The notes: generated by a model from the sequence alone, not told the origin. A stretch of DNA of 64,000 bases from Pelolinea submarina (GCF_003966975.1 NZ_AP018437.1:310001-374000), one strand, 5' to 3'; counted from the first letter of the stretch, positions 17,331 to 25,675 are shown. Numbers and translations: made by a program.

Positions 17331-17357
17331 TCCGTTGGCGTAGAAGGGGGTCTTTAT

Positions 17358-18011
17358 TTACGCGCTGTATTCCTCTGGAAGGAAGACGACTTCGTCCTTG
17401 CCGGCTATTTTATCCTGAACTTTTGTAAGGATGAGAGCCATGTGCTTAGGCTCGGACACAAAGTCTAAATTATCGGCCGGGACTGTCAGAACCGGGCACA
17501 AAGAAAAAGAGGATATCCAGTTCTCGTAAGCCTTATTCAACTGGCTGAGGTAAGCCGGGTCAATGGAGCGTTCATATTCGCGCCCGCGTAAATGAATACG
17601 CTGCTGCAGAGTGGTCACGGATGCGCGCAGATAAATTACCAGATCAGGTGTAGGAAGAAAGCACAGCAGGCTTTGATAGAGGGCGGCATAAGTTTCGTAA
17701 TCTCGCTGAGACATGTTCCCATTGAGATAAAGGTTTTTGGCAAATATTTCGGCATCCTCGTATAAGCTGCGATCCAATATCACCGAAGAAGTGGATTCGG
17801 ACAGATCATGATAGACGTGCAGACGGTGGGTTAAAAAATAAACTTGAGAATGAAAACCCCAGGCAGGCATATTTTGATAAAAATCGGCCAAATAAGGGTT
17901 ATTCGTAACGGGTTCATAAAAAGGCTGCCAATCCAATTCCTGGCTGAGCCGGGCTACCAGAGAAGATTTTCCTGCCCCAATATTGCCTGCGATGGTAATG
18001 AATTTTTTCAT
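17358..18011 (-). CDS. deoxynucleoside kinase (dAK/dGK/dCK family)
   Basis: A 217-residue deoxynucleoside kinase with P-loop GNIGAGKS (residues 9-16), the EPVTNNPYLADFY substrate segment, a full DRS motif in ILDRSLYEDAEIFA and the lid HLRGREYERSID. It makes dNMPs from salvaged deoxynucleosides. It is clearly related to the kinase at 14948 but closer to the classical family, so the two probably differ in base specificity, as with the Lactobacillus dAK/dGK pair. It converges with spoVS, leaving 27 bp between stops, and is downstream of the ferredoxin gene, from which a strong terminator separates it. Confidence 0.92.
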   Translation of the reverse strand: MKKFITIAGNIGAGKSSLVARLSQELDWQPFYEPVTNNPYLADFYQNMPAWGFHSQVYFLTHRLHVYHDLSESTSSVILDRSLYEDAEIFAKNLYLNGNMSQRDYETYAALYQSLLCFLPTPDLVIYLRASVTTLQQRIHLRGREYERSIDPAYLSQLNKAYENWISSFSLCPVLTVPADNLDFVSEPKHMALILTKVQDKIAGKDEVVFLPEEYSA

Positions 18012-18043
18012 AATTTTGATTAATTATATGCATAATGCCGCTT

Positions 18044-18088
18044 AACAACAAAAAAGTGAGCACACGTAAGTGGCTCACTTTTGTTGTT
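18044..18088 (-). terminator. terminator after the ferredoxin gene
   Basis: A long stem with AACAAC, A-tract and GTGAGC on one arm (18044-18061) pairs with GCTCAC, T-tract and GTTGTT on the other (18073-18088), enclosing an 11-nt loop. On the minus strand the stem ends in a T-rich tract. It lies 17 bp after the ferredoxin stop and before the kinase start. Confidence 0.75.
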
Positions 18089-18104
18089 TAAGGTTGTGTT
18101 CTAT

Positions 18105-18278
18105 CTACTCGATTTTGGAGATAGCGTCGACGGGGCAGACCTCAACGCACTTGGCCTGATCGGTGCACTTTTCAGGGTCGATTTCCATGTGCTCGTCGCC
18201 CATTGCAATGGCGCCTTCGGGGCATTCTACTTCGCAGGATCCGCAAACAATGCAATCATCAGAAATTATGTGGGTCAT
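18105..18278 (-). CDS. small ferredoxin with one complete and one altered 4Fe-4S motif
   Basis: A 57-residue ferredoxin-like protein, an electron carrier of the cytoplasm. It begins MTHIISDDC with an AAAGGA 8 nt before the ATG. The first motif is complete: CIVCGSCEVECP (C9, C12, C15, C19). The second reads KCTDQAKCVEVCP: C38, C44 and C48 are present but the Cys expected at position 41 is Gln. The second cluster could thus be a [3Fe-4S], use another ligand, or be absent. Clostridial-type ferredoxins of similar length have both motifs. It is a single gene with its own terminator. Redox partners are unknown. Confidence 0.9.
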   Translation of the reverse strand: MTHIISDDCIVCGSCEVECPEGAIAMGDEHMEIDPEKCTDQAKCVEVCPVDAISKIE

Positions 18279-18457
18279 TCTTCTGTTCCTTTCAGAATGT
18301 TTTTTCTTTCAAGCAAAAAGGATAGCACAAGTTTATCTTTTTTGTCAACAACAATCCTTCCCAATATTGTCATATTTCAATCACCCAATTCTTCGCCTAA
18401 TAGATCTGCTTAATACTGGGTAAAATCTAATAATCTATCTTAAACAGGAGTATAGCC

Positions 18458-19762
18458 ATGCAGCATCAGGATTTGGGCCGGGAAATGCTTCTCAAAGCAG
18501 AGCTCAGGAATTTGGAAGATGAGGGCTGCCAGGACATCGATCTACTGCGAAGAATCGAACAGTCCTTGGAGCCGGGTGCTAATCCATCAATGGATGAAGA
18601 ACTTTGGCTTCACATTGAAGCTGTCAATGGACAACTCTTAAAAAGTAGAAATGAACCTTCCGATATGGAGGGAATCAGGCGGCTGCGCGGAAACTTTGGC
18701 AGTTCCCAATTTGCCGGTCCTAAAGATATCGACTGGTACGATAAAGTATATGGCGCCTGGCTGGCCCGCTGCGCCGGCTGCACATTGGGGAAACCCGTCG
18801 AAGGCTGGACCCGGGAGCGCATCCGCGCCTACCTGCAGGCCGCCGGCGCTTATCCGCTGCGCACTTATATCCCTGTCCTTGAGCCTTTTCCGGAAGGGTT
18901 GGCGCTTTGGGAGAATTACGAAGGCACCACCCTGAGCAATATCCGGCGGATGGTGAGGGACGACGATACCGATTACACTGTAATCGCGCTGAAAACGTTG
19001 GAGACCCATGGCCGGGATTTTCAGTCTGAGGATATCGGGAAAATGTGGCTGGAGAATTTGCCTTACGGCAGCATTTTTACCGCGGAGGCCATTGCTTACC
19101 GCAATATGATCAACGAAATGGATCCGCCGCGCACGGCCTCTTTCCGCAATCCCTACCGCGAATACATCGGCGCGCAGATACGCGGGGATATGTGGGGCTA
19201 CGTCAACCCCGGCAACCCCGAGCGGGCAGCGGAAATGGCTTTCCGGGATGCGTGCGTGTCGCATACGAAGAATGGCATCTACGGAGAGATGTGGGCGGCT
19301 GCCTGCGTCGCGGCTGCCTTTGTGCTGGATGACCCGCGCGAAATCATTTTGTCCGGATTGAACTTCATCCCGGCGGAAAGCCGCTTGACCCAGGCGGTAT
19401 TGAAGACCATGCAGTGGGTAGACGCGTACGGAGATTGGGAAAAGGTGCGCGACAAAATCGAAGAGGAATACGCGGGCATGAGTTCCATCCACGTGATCAA
19501 TAACACCTGCCTGATCGTGATGGGTCTGATGTTGGGGCAGAGCGGCCTGGGCGAAAGCCTGTGCATTACCATGATGGGCGGCATGGACACCGACTGCACC
19601 TGCGCCACAGCCGGCTCGATGCTGGGCGCCATGCACGGCGCCAAGGCGCTGCCGGAGGAATGGACTGCACCGCTGAACGACGAATTACAGAGCATGATCA
19701 ACGGGAATGAACTTTGCCGTATTTCTGATCTGGCGCGGCGCACCTGTCGCCTGATCGCTTGA
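18458..19762 (+). CDS. ADP-ribosylglycohydrolase family protein
   Basis: A 434-residue protein of the DraG/ARH family, which removes ADP-ribose from proteins or related conjugates using a binuclear Mg2+ or Mn2+ site. Metal motifs are present: RDDDTDYT (167-174) and GGMDTDCTCATAGSMLGA (374-391). The all-helical core begins around residue 92 with VYGAWLARCAGCTLGKPVEG. The first 90 residues are a charged helical extension not found in DraG itself. An AGGAG 10 nt before the ATG supports the start. No ADP-ribosyltransferase is seen nearby, so the substrate is open; small-molecule ADP-ribosides are possible. Confidence 0.88.
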   Translation: MQHQDLGREMLLKAELRNLEDEGCQDIDLLRRIEQSLEPGANPSMDEELWLHIEAVNGQLLKSRNEPSDMEGIRRLRGNFGSSQFAGPKDIDWYDKVYGAWLARCAGCTLGKPVEGWTRERIRAYLQAAGAYPLRTYIPVLEPFPEGLALWENYEGTTLSNIRRMVRDDDTDYTVIALKTLETHGRDFQSEDIGKMWLENLPYGSIFTAEAIAYRNMINEMDPPRTASFRNPYREYIGAQIRGDMWGYVNPGNPERAAEMAFRDACVSHTKNGIYGEMWAAACVAAAFVLDDPREIILSGLNFIPAESRLTQAVLKTMQWVDAYGDWEKVRDKIEEEYAGMSSIHVINNTCLIVMGLMLGQSGLGESLCITMMGGMDTDCTCATAGSMLGAMHGAKALPEEWTAPLNDELQSMINGNELCRISDLARRTCRLIA

Positions 19763-19816
19763 GTTCCTGACCGGAAAAGCTGATAAATGGGATTCCTTCC
19801 ATTATGTTCGGAGTCC

Positions 19817-19845
19817 TTGACAAGTAAATTAAGCACTTCTATAAT
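19817..19845 (+). promoter_or_regulatory. consensus promoter of tRNA-Asn
   Basis: TTGACA (19817-19822), 17 nt, TATAAT (19840-19845): both hexamers match the sigma-70 consensus exactly. The predicted transcript start is a few bases before the mature tRNA 5' end. Confidence 0.85.
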
Positions 19846-19855
19846 AGTGAGGCTT

Positions 19856-19928
19856 TCCTCGCTAGCTCAATTGGCAGAGCGCGCGGCTGTTAACCGCTAG
19901 GTTCCAGGTTCGAGTCCTGGGCGAGGAG
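19856..19928 (+). tRNA. tRNA-Asn (anticodon GTT)
   Basis: A 73-nt cloverleaf: acceptor stem TCCTCGC/GCGAGGA (19856-19862 and 19921-19927), discriminator G, D arm GCTCAATTGGCAGAGC, anticodon loop CTGTTAA with GTT at 19889-19891, and a T arm containing GGTTCGAGTCC. The 3' CCA is not encoded; the next bases are CTC and a run of eight T, which probably helps termination. A perfect promoter lies just upstream. Confidence 0.95.
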
Positions 19929-20266
19929 CTCTTTTTTTTAAGTACACCTTTTGTTCCATCAGTAGAGAATTCTATTCTTTTCCTTTTTTTTTATATCAAA
20001 AGCTTCTATTTGATTGAGCTAAAAATTTAAAATATCGATAGCTCAAAATTAATAAATATCCTTGATTTCCAAAAAATAATAATAAAATTAAAAGATCTGT
20101 TCAATGCAATAAAAAGGGTTTTTGAATTTTCATTTCTTTTATAGGGTTCAATAGAATCGGCGACAGATTATTAATTAGAAGCAATGACTAATATTGGAAA
20201 TTCAATTTAGTATTTACTTCCAAAAAACAGTTAAAATCCTAACAATACAGTAATTTTAGAGGGTCA
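19929..20266. other. A+T-rich non-coding spacer after tRNA-Asn
   Basis: This spacer of about 340 bp is strongly A+T-rich. I find no ORF with an SD, no integrase remnant and no direct repeat of the tRNA 3' end within the next 1.4 kb. The T-run right after the tRNA is the only recognisable signal. Together with the next gene it looks like inserted or relic DNA. Confidence 0.5.
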
Positions 20267-21037
20267 ATGGTAGGAAAATTTATAAAAAAATATTGGTGGA
20301 TTTTTATTGGAGGCATGATCTATTTTTACTGGTCAAGTGAAAATGGGCTAGCTAATAACAGTATTGAATTCATTACTTTCAATCAAATTTTGAAAGATAC
20401 TTTTACCCTGGTAATTGCTGTATTGACAATAGCTATTGCTTTTGAAGGCTTAACTATTTGGAAGAAAGAAATTTTTGGCAAATTTGAATTTGACTTGGCA
20501 AAAGAAATTGCAATTTGGATTAGTGGATTACGTAATGAAATTCTGATAATGTCTTCTTCATGGGGAACTTCAGCAGAATTAAAAATGAATAAAAAACTAG
20601 CGGTCATAATGGAAAAGGATCCCCGGGCAATTCCATCACCCTTCAATATTTACAAAAACCCAAATTATCGGATGATGATAACTGAATTTCAAACGCTGTC
20701 CATTAAATCCAAAGATTACCAGCTAAAGGCAAAACTTGTGTGGAATGAAGAATTGACTGATATTTTTAGTGAGATAGACAATTTTTGTCTAAAATATCAG
20801 GCCAATTTCTTTAGAGCAAATTTCTTTATTGGTGATAATGACTCAATATTAATAGATGTTGAAAAATATGATGAAGATAATTCGTTAAAAACTCTTTTAA
20901 ATATTTTTAATCATTCAATTGTCTATGAAATAGACGGTGATTATGTAGTAAAGAATTATTTTGACAATTATTTTAATGAATTTGAGAATACTTATGAAAA
21001 GCTTTATACGTTGATGGCAGATAAAATAAAAAACTAG
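20267..21037 (+). CDS. hypothetical membrane-anchored protein in A+T-rich DNA
   Basis: A 256-residue protein of unknown function. Two hydrophobic segments at about residues 8-22 and 43-63 suggest an N-terminal hairpin in the membrane, with about 190 mostly charged residues on the cytoplasmic side. No catalytic motif is visible. GAGGG lies 4 nt before the ATG. Codons are strongly A/T-ending (many AAA, ATT, TTT), unlike the flanking genes, and the gene sits just downstream of a tRNA, a frequent integration site. It is probably recently acquired; a phage or defence role is possible but unsupported. Confidence 0.7.
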   Translation: MVGKFIKKYWWIFIGGMIYFYWSSENGLANNSIEFITFNQILKDTFTLVIAVLTIAIAFEGLTIWKKEIFGKFEFDLAKEIAIWISGLRNEILIMSSSWGTSAELKMNKKLAVIMEKDPRAIPSPFNIYKNPNYRMMITEFQTLSIKSKDYQLKAKLVWNEELTDIFSEIDNFCLKYQANFFRANFFIGDNDSILIDVEKYDEDNSLKTLLNIFNHSIVYEIDGDYVVKNYFDNYFNEFENTYEKLYTLMADKIKN

Positions 21038-21305
21038 ATAAGTCCTATCTGATATAAAAAGAGAATGAAATCCCGCAACAATTTTTTACTTCTTGTAGTA
21101 ATCAATTTATAGGTACATTAGTCAATAAAAAGATATTATGAGAAAAATATTTTTCCCCATTATTCCTTGATGTACGTAATAAAAAAAATATAAACTAACA
21201 AAATTTTTTCCCCACCAGAGTTTTATAAATTAAATATTATTAAAGCATTTTTTGAAAGAAGGTGAGGAAAAATTCCTGTTAGTTAATCCCCCTTTTTTCT
21301 AACCG

Positions 21306-22049
21306 CTAACTAATGTATAAACCGCCGTTGATGGGCAGGTTGATGCCGGTGAGGTAAGACGCTTCATCGGACGCCAGAAAGTTAATACAATAGGCCACGT
21401 CTTCCGGCGTGCCCAGGCGGCCAACCGGCACTTTGGCAGCGAACTCATCCCGCTTGCCGTCCAAGGCTCCCTCCCAGCCCTGCGTGTCGATCCAACCGGG
21501 CGAAACGGCGTTGACCGTGATGCCAAAGGCGGCGTATTCCCTGGCCAGCGACTTGGTCAGGCCGATCACGCCGGCTTTGGACGCGGCGTAATGACTGTGC
21601 CCGCCGGTTGACCCCTGCTGGGCTGCCAGTGAAGAGAGATTGATGATCCGCCCCCATGTGTTTTCTTTCATGGCCGGCAGTATGGCCGAACACAGGTTGA
21701 AAACCCCTTCCAGGTTCACCTGCAGGACCTTTTGCCAATCGCCCAGAGACATTTGACTGAAAGGCTGGGTGGGGCGGATACCGGCGTTGTTCACCAGGAT
21801 ATCGATGCGTCCAAATTCGGCCAGCACTTTTTCGACGGTCGCCTTGACGTTGGGAGCATCCGCCACGTTCAGCTGCTCAAAAAAGACCTGTAAGCCTGCC
21901 TCGCGCATTTCCCGGGCGGTCTTTTCCCCGTTGGCGGAAATGTCCGTAATGACGACAATGCGCCCCTTCGAGGCCAGTGCTTGCGCGGCGGCCGCGCCAA
22001 TGCCCCTGGCCGCGCCTGTCACGATTGCGACTCTTTTAATTTCTTCCAT
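21306..22049 (-). CDS. SDR family oxidoreductase (FabG/sugar-alcohol dehydrogenase-like)
   Basis: A 247-residue classical short-chain dehydrogenase: TGAARGIG cofactor motif, NNAGIRPTQPF, active-site Ser in INLSSLAAQQG, the YAASKAG Tyr-Lys pair and the C-terminal GINLPINGGLYIS. The Asp after beta-2 (VITDIS) suggests preference for NAD(H). As the last gene of the PTS operon, 11 nt after the alcohol dehydrogenase, it probably oxidises or reduces a sugar alcohol, keto-sugar or its phosphate rather than making fatty acids. An AGGAAGGTGA sequence precedes the ATG. Exact substrate unknown. Confidence 0.9.
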   Translation of the reverse strand: MEEIKRVAIVTGAARGIGAAAAQALASKGRIVVITDISANGEKTAREMREAGLQVFFEQLNVADAPNVKATVEKVLAEFGRIDILVNNAGIRPTQPFSQMSLGDWQKVLQVNLEGVFNLCSAILPAMKENTWGRIINLSSLAAQQGSTGGHSHYAASKAGVIGLTKSLAREYAAFGITVNAVSPGWIDTQGWEGALDGKRDEFAAKVPVGRLGTPEDVAYCINFLASDEASYLTGINLPINGGLYIS

Positions 22050-22060
22050 CTTTCACCTTC

Positions 22061-23095
22061 CTAAAACAACGCAACGTTTTTTATACCGATGTGATCGCGG
22101 GTCATTGAAAGCAGTTTGCCCACTTCGTCCAGGTTTCCGGTGGCGGTGATCAGCAGGTCTGTGCCAATCTCTCCCCGGCTCAACAGGTCGATTGCCCAGC
22201 GATAAGAAGCCTGCGTGTAACTGACCGATCCGGTAATGACCGTTTGGTTGTAGTGCAAGGTGGACAAATTGAATTCCACGGTGGTATCGTGACCGGCTGA
22301 CGCCAACATGACGATCTTCCCGCCTTTTTTCATCATCCTGATGCCCGATTCGGATAATTCTTTTATGCCTATCGCGCAAATCAGGCTGTCGGCGCCTTCG
22401 CCGCGCGTAAAGTCTTTGACTGCTTTCTCGACATCCATTTTCTGAGGGTTCACTGCGGCATCCGCGCCGAGCTGTTTGGCGAGTGCTAAACGGTCGTCCA
22501 GCATATCGGAAATCAACACCCGATATCCGAGGTTTTTGTAAATTTGCATACAGACCAATCCCATGAATCCCCCGCCGAGGACGACGGCCGAGCCGGGCGG
22601 GGTGCACAGCGAGCGCAGAACGCCGTTGGCGCAAGCCGCCACCGGTTCAATGATGGCCGCATCGCGGAAAGTAAGCTCGTCGGGAATTTTAAAGATGTTG
22701 GCCGCGGGAGCGGCAGCGAATTCACAGAAAGCGCCATTCTGGGAAAAGCCGATCACTTCGTAATGGTCGCACATGCCCATGCCCTCTGCGGCAGTCTTTC
22801 CGCTGATGCAGCTTGGGCAATGTCCACAGGTGACGACCGGCGCAATGGCTACCCTGTCCCCCACTTCCAGTCCGCTCTGCCGGCTGTCCCCCAGCGATGT
22901 GATAATGCCGGCCGGCTCGTGACCCAGAATGAAGGGCAAAAAAGGGGCAGAACTTTTACCGGTGAATTTTTTGACATCAGTTGCGCAAACACCACAGGAT
23001 TTGATTTCGACCAAAATTTCGCCGGGCTTAGCCTGGGCGTTTTGGACCTCTCCTATTGTGATTTCTCCAGGTTTTGTTAATAGTGCAGCTTTCAT
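22061..23095 (-). CDS. zinc-dependent alcohol/polyol dehydrogenase (MDR family)
   Basis: A 344-residue medium-chain dehydrogenase. The catalytic zinc site includes the Cys in CGVCATDVK and GHEPAG; the structural zinc motif is visible as CGHCPSC followed by a fourth Cys in GMCDHYE. The Rossmann motif VVLGGGFMGLVC follows. It resembles sorbitol/threonine/galactitol-phosphate dehydrogenases. I chose the ATG at 23095, which has TAGGAG 5 nt upstream, over one eight codons earlier. In this operon it likely oxidises the phosphorylated polyol or sugar brought in by the PTS. A hairpin between it and the IIC gene may lower its expression. Confidence 0.92.
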   Translation of the reverse strand: MKAALLTKPGEITIGEVQNAQAKPGEILVEIKSCGVCATDVKKFTGKSSAPFLPFILGHEPAGIITSLGDSRQSGLEVGDRVAIAPVVTCGHCPSCISGKTAAEGMGMCDHYEVIGFSQNGAFCEFAAAPAANIFKIPDELTFRDAAIIEPVAACANGVLRSLCTPPGSAVVLGGGFMGLVCMQIYKNLGYRVLISDMLDDRLALAKQLGADAAVNPQKMDVEKAVKDFTRGEGADSLICAIGIKELSESGIRMMKKGGKIVMLASAGHDTTVEFNLSTLHYNQTVITGSVSYTQASYRWAIDLLSRGEIGTDLLITATGNLDEVGKLLSMTRDHIGIKNVALF

Positions 23096-23131
23096 TTTTC
23101 TCCTATTTAAATAAAACATATAATTAGAAAA

Positions 23132-23169
23132 GGAGGGCTGTTAGAGAATTTTCCTCTAACAGCCCCTCC
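23132..23169 (-). terminator. intra-operon hairpin, possible attenuating terminator
   Basis: Arms 23132-23146 and 23154-23169 form a 15-bp stem with one bulged base and a 7-nt loop. On the minus strand it is followed by TTTTCTAAT. It lies between the IIC gene and the alcohol dehydrogenase, so it would either reduce read-through into the two dehydrogenase genes or protect the 3' end of the PTS part of the message. Confidence 0.65.
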
Positions 23170-23209
23170 ACCCAATACCTAATCAGGGTTTACTTAATTA
23201 GGTATTTCT

Positions 23210-24490
23210 TTAGAAAATACCGCCTGTGAAGAGTGAGGAAAACCAGGTCGTTACCCATGCCCAGGGATAGACGGTCAGCATGGAGATCTGAGAAACACCC
23301 TCCGGAATCGTTGTTCCGGCTTCCACGGCCAATCTGGTTACCAGCGGCGCAATGGAAGTTGCCATCAACATACTAACGCCGATGGCGAAAGCTCCAAACA
23401 AGACACCTTTAACAATATTATTTTTGAACATCGCCATTGGCATGGCAACCCAGAATCCGAGGTAAGCCAGGTCCGCCAGGGGCAGGAGTTTGTTGCCCGG
23501 CAGGATGGTGGCCATGACCAACGTGATCGGAATCAACAGTACAGCCACAATAACTGCTGAGGGTTGCGCAACGCCCACCGCGCAATCCAGGCCGATGTAA
23601 AATTCGCGGCCGGGGAATCTTTGGGTGAGCCATTTGCGGGCGGCTTCCGAAATGGGGAACAGACCGGACATCAGCACTTTGAGCATTTCAGGCAGCAGTA
23701 GCAGAATGGCAGCCACAACCACGCCGGTTTGAAGCGCTTTTATTACGTCGTAGCCTCCCAGGAAGGACAACCCGATACCAATTACCAGACCAAAGACAGT
23801 GGAGTTGCCAAGCGGGCCGATCTTTTTCTGCAGGGAATCGATATCCGCGTTCCAGTCTTTGATGCCGGGAATACGATCGAACAGCCACATGAATGGCCAG
23901 GCCAGCAGACCGAAGAAGGAAGAGAACGGATGCGGGAAGGAAATGCCGGGCATGTTGTAATACTTCTCGATATATTTGGCTTGCATATCGCCCAACACCA
24001 ACGAAATCGCGACCGTGAAGACGAAGGCCAGAAAACCGTAGAATGCGCTTCCGGTCAGTCCCTGTACACATGCCCATGAGAACATAGAAGGCCAGAAATT
24101 CCATACATCGATATCGACTGTCTTGGTCAATTTCAACAACAGCATGACTACATTCACCAGGATACCCAGGGGAATCATGAAAGCCGCGGCTGTTAACGAA
24201 AAAGTGATAGGGAAGTGCACGGCAACGCCCACATCCGGAATCGAGAGCGCCAAACCGGTCCGCTCAACGAGCGCATTTGCCAGCGGGCCAACAGTTGATG
24301 CGATTGCCCCGGTCATCAGGTTTAATCCATAAAAACCAATGCCGACTCTTAACCCATTGACGAATGATTGGGCGGGTTTTAATCCGAAAGCGATCCCGAT
24401 TAAAAAAAGTGCGATGGGCAGCATTACTGTTGCACCCAGCGAGTTGATCCAACCAAAGAAAACACTAATTGCGTTTGCTATTTCACTCAT
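23210..24490 (-). CDS. PTS galactitol-type transporter subunit IIC
   Basis: A 426-residue membrane permease of the GatC (galactitol/arabitol) family of the phosphotransferase system. About ten to twelve hydrophobic segments are seen, with the LGATVMLPIALFLIG start and the GLRVGIGFYGLNLM block typical of EIIC-Gat. It moves a polyol or sugar across the membrane while IIB phosphorylates it. A strong GGAGGT precedes the ATG. It is encoded with IIA, IIB and an aldolase. The gat naming reflects family only; the sugar may differ. I leave the symbol blank to avoid confusion with amidotransferase gatC. Confidence 0.92.
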   Translation of the reverse strand: MSEIANAISVFFGWINSLGATVMLPIALFLIGIAFGLKPAQSFVNGLRVGIGFYGLNLMTGAIASTVGPLANALVERTGLALSIPDVGVAVHFPITFSLTAAAFMIPLGILVNVVMLLLKLTKTVDIDVWNFWPSMFSWACVQGLTGSAFYGFLAFVFTVAISLVLGDMQAKYIEKYYNMPGISFPHPFSSFFGLLAWPFMWLFDRIPGIKDWNADIDSLQKKIGPLGNSTVFGLVIGIGLSFLGGYDVIKALQTGVVVAAILLLLPEMLKVLMSGLFPISEAARKWLTQRFPGREFYIGLDCAVGVAQPSAVIVAVLLIPITLVMATILPGNKLLPLADLAYLGFWVAMPMAMFKNNIVKGVLFGAFAIGVSMLMATSIAPLVTRLAVEAGTTIPEGVSQISMLTVYPWAWVTTWFSSLFTGGIF

Positions 24491-24536
24491 ATTTACCTCC
24501 GTAGAATTTTTGAAAAGCAGTGGTTATTAAATCCGA

Positions 24537-24845
24537 TTATTTCTTATCACTCACCTCCTCCAGCTTTTTTATTATTATTTCCAGGGTTTCATCGAACCCG
24601 ATTCCAGTGATGATTGAGGAGCTTGCCACAACCGGAACGTTATAAATATCGCTCAACATTGAAGCGGAGACGATTAGGTCAAAGTTAGCCGCAACCAATG
24701 CCAAATCGACCACTTTCACTTCAGTAATCTCGGCTTTTATTCCCTTTAATTGAAGGGCGTCATTTAGTCTGGCAGCGATCCACCCGGAAGTGGCATAGCC
24801 GGCGCCGCAGACTGAGGCAATTTTGTAAACCTTGTTTGAATCCAT
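24537..24845 (-). CDS. PTS galactitol-type transporter subunit IIB
   Basis: A 102-residue EIIB of the GatB type. The phosphocysteine is C13 in SVCGAGYATS, followed by the expected IAARLNDALQ helix. It takes phosphate from the IIA His and passes it to the sugar during transport by IIC. Length is normal. SD AAGGAG precedes the ATG. It lies between the aldolase and IIC genes in a tight same-strand run. The regulator encoded divergently carries a similar EIIB-like domain, which fits a phosphorylation-controlled switch. Confidence 0.92.
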   Translation of the reverse strand: MDSNKVYKIASVCGAGYATSGWIAARLNDALQLKGIKAEITEVKVVDLALVAANFDLIVSASMLSDIYNVPVVASSSIITGIGFDETLEIIIKKLEEVSDKK

Positions 24846-24860
24846 GCATTTCTCCTTGAC

Positions 24861-25655
24861 CTAGAATGTTTTTTCAAAAGCTACTTGCGGGTCCATATTT
24901 TCATGCACAACCATATTGACAGCTTGCAGCATCTTGACCGGCTGTTTACTCTGCCAGACGTTTCGACCGACAGCAATGCCCATAGCGCCGCCATCCAGAG
25001 CACCCTTGACCATATTAAGGAAGTCAATGGGTTCGTCCGCTTTCGGGCCGCCGGACATGACGATGGGGGCCGGGCAGGACTCAGTCACTTCCCGGAAAGT
25101 ATCGGGATTGCCGGTGTAATACGTCTTGACGATGTCCGCACCCAATTCCGCGCCGATGCGGGCGGCGTGTTTCAGGTAGCTTGGGTTCAGCATATTATCC
25201 TCGCCGTAAGGGTACATCATCGCCATCAGCGGCATACCGTATCGTTCACATTCCAGCGCGACCTTGGAAAGGTTTTGGATCATCTCATAATCGTAGGGAG
25301 CACCCACAAAGATGCGCATAGAAACTCCGCACGCGCCAATCTCCAGGGCGTGCTCGACCGTGTCGACCAGGTAGACACGCGCGGGGTCAACGCTCTTGGT
25401 TGTGGCGGTTGAGATGGACAGCAGGAAGGGCAGGCGGTTGGCAGCCAGAATGGGCATGGCTTTCTTGATGTTCCCAAAGTGGGTAAACAGCGTGTCCGGT
25501 TTACCGGCGCAGATCGTCTCGATGGTCTTGACCGGATCGATCAGCCCTTCGCAGGGGCCGATAGCCGGGCTGTGGTCCAGCGCAACGCAAACTTGCCTCT
25601 TGCTATCCGCATTAATGATTTGGGATAAACGAAAATCTTTTCCTAATTGGGACAT
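24861..25655 (-). CDS. class I aldolase of the DhnA/FbaB/LsrF type
   Basis: A 264-residue TIM-barrel aldolase of the DeoC/LacD/DhnA superfamily. Schiff-base Lys is probably K177 in ADIVKTYYTG; phosphate-binding blocks MSGGPK and GIAVGRNVWQ are conserved, so the substrate is probably a phosphorylated sugar. Relatives include class I fructose-bisphosphate aldolase, LsrF and ADH synthase. Within this PTS operon it should cleave (or condense) the sugar phosphate produced by the transporter and dehydrogenases. SD AAGGAG lies 9 nt before the ATG. The exact sugar phosphate cannot be read from sequence. Confidence 0.88.
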   Translation of the reverse strand: MSQLGKDFRLSQIINADSKRQVCVALDHSPAIGPCEGLIDPVKTIETICAGKPDTLFTHFGNIKKAMPILAANRLPFLLSISTATTKSVDPARVYLVDTVEHALEIGACGVSMRIFVGAPYDYEMIQNLSKVALECERYGMPLMAMMYPYGEDNMLNPSYLKHAARIGAELGADIVKTYYTGNPDTFREVTESCPAPIVMSGGPKADEPIDFLNMVKGALDGGAMGIAVGRNVWQSKQPVKMLQAVNMVVHENMDPQVAFEKTF

Positions 25656-25675
25656 TACTTCTTCTTCTCCTTGGC

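Noticed and set aside
18638..19636. 332-codon minus-strand open frame opposite the ADP-ribosylglycohydrolase gene
   Set aside because: Shadow frame with His/Arg-rich translation and no start signal.
19856..21305. Attachment-site repeat of the tRNA-Asn 3' end
   Set aside because: I compared the tRNA 3' half with the segment up to the SDR gene and found no direct repeat of useful length; no integrase is present.
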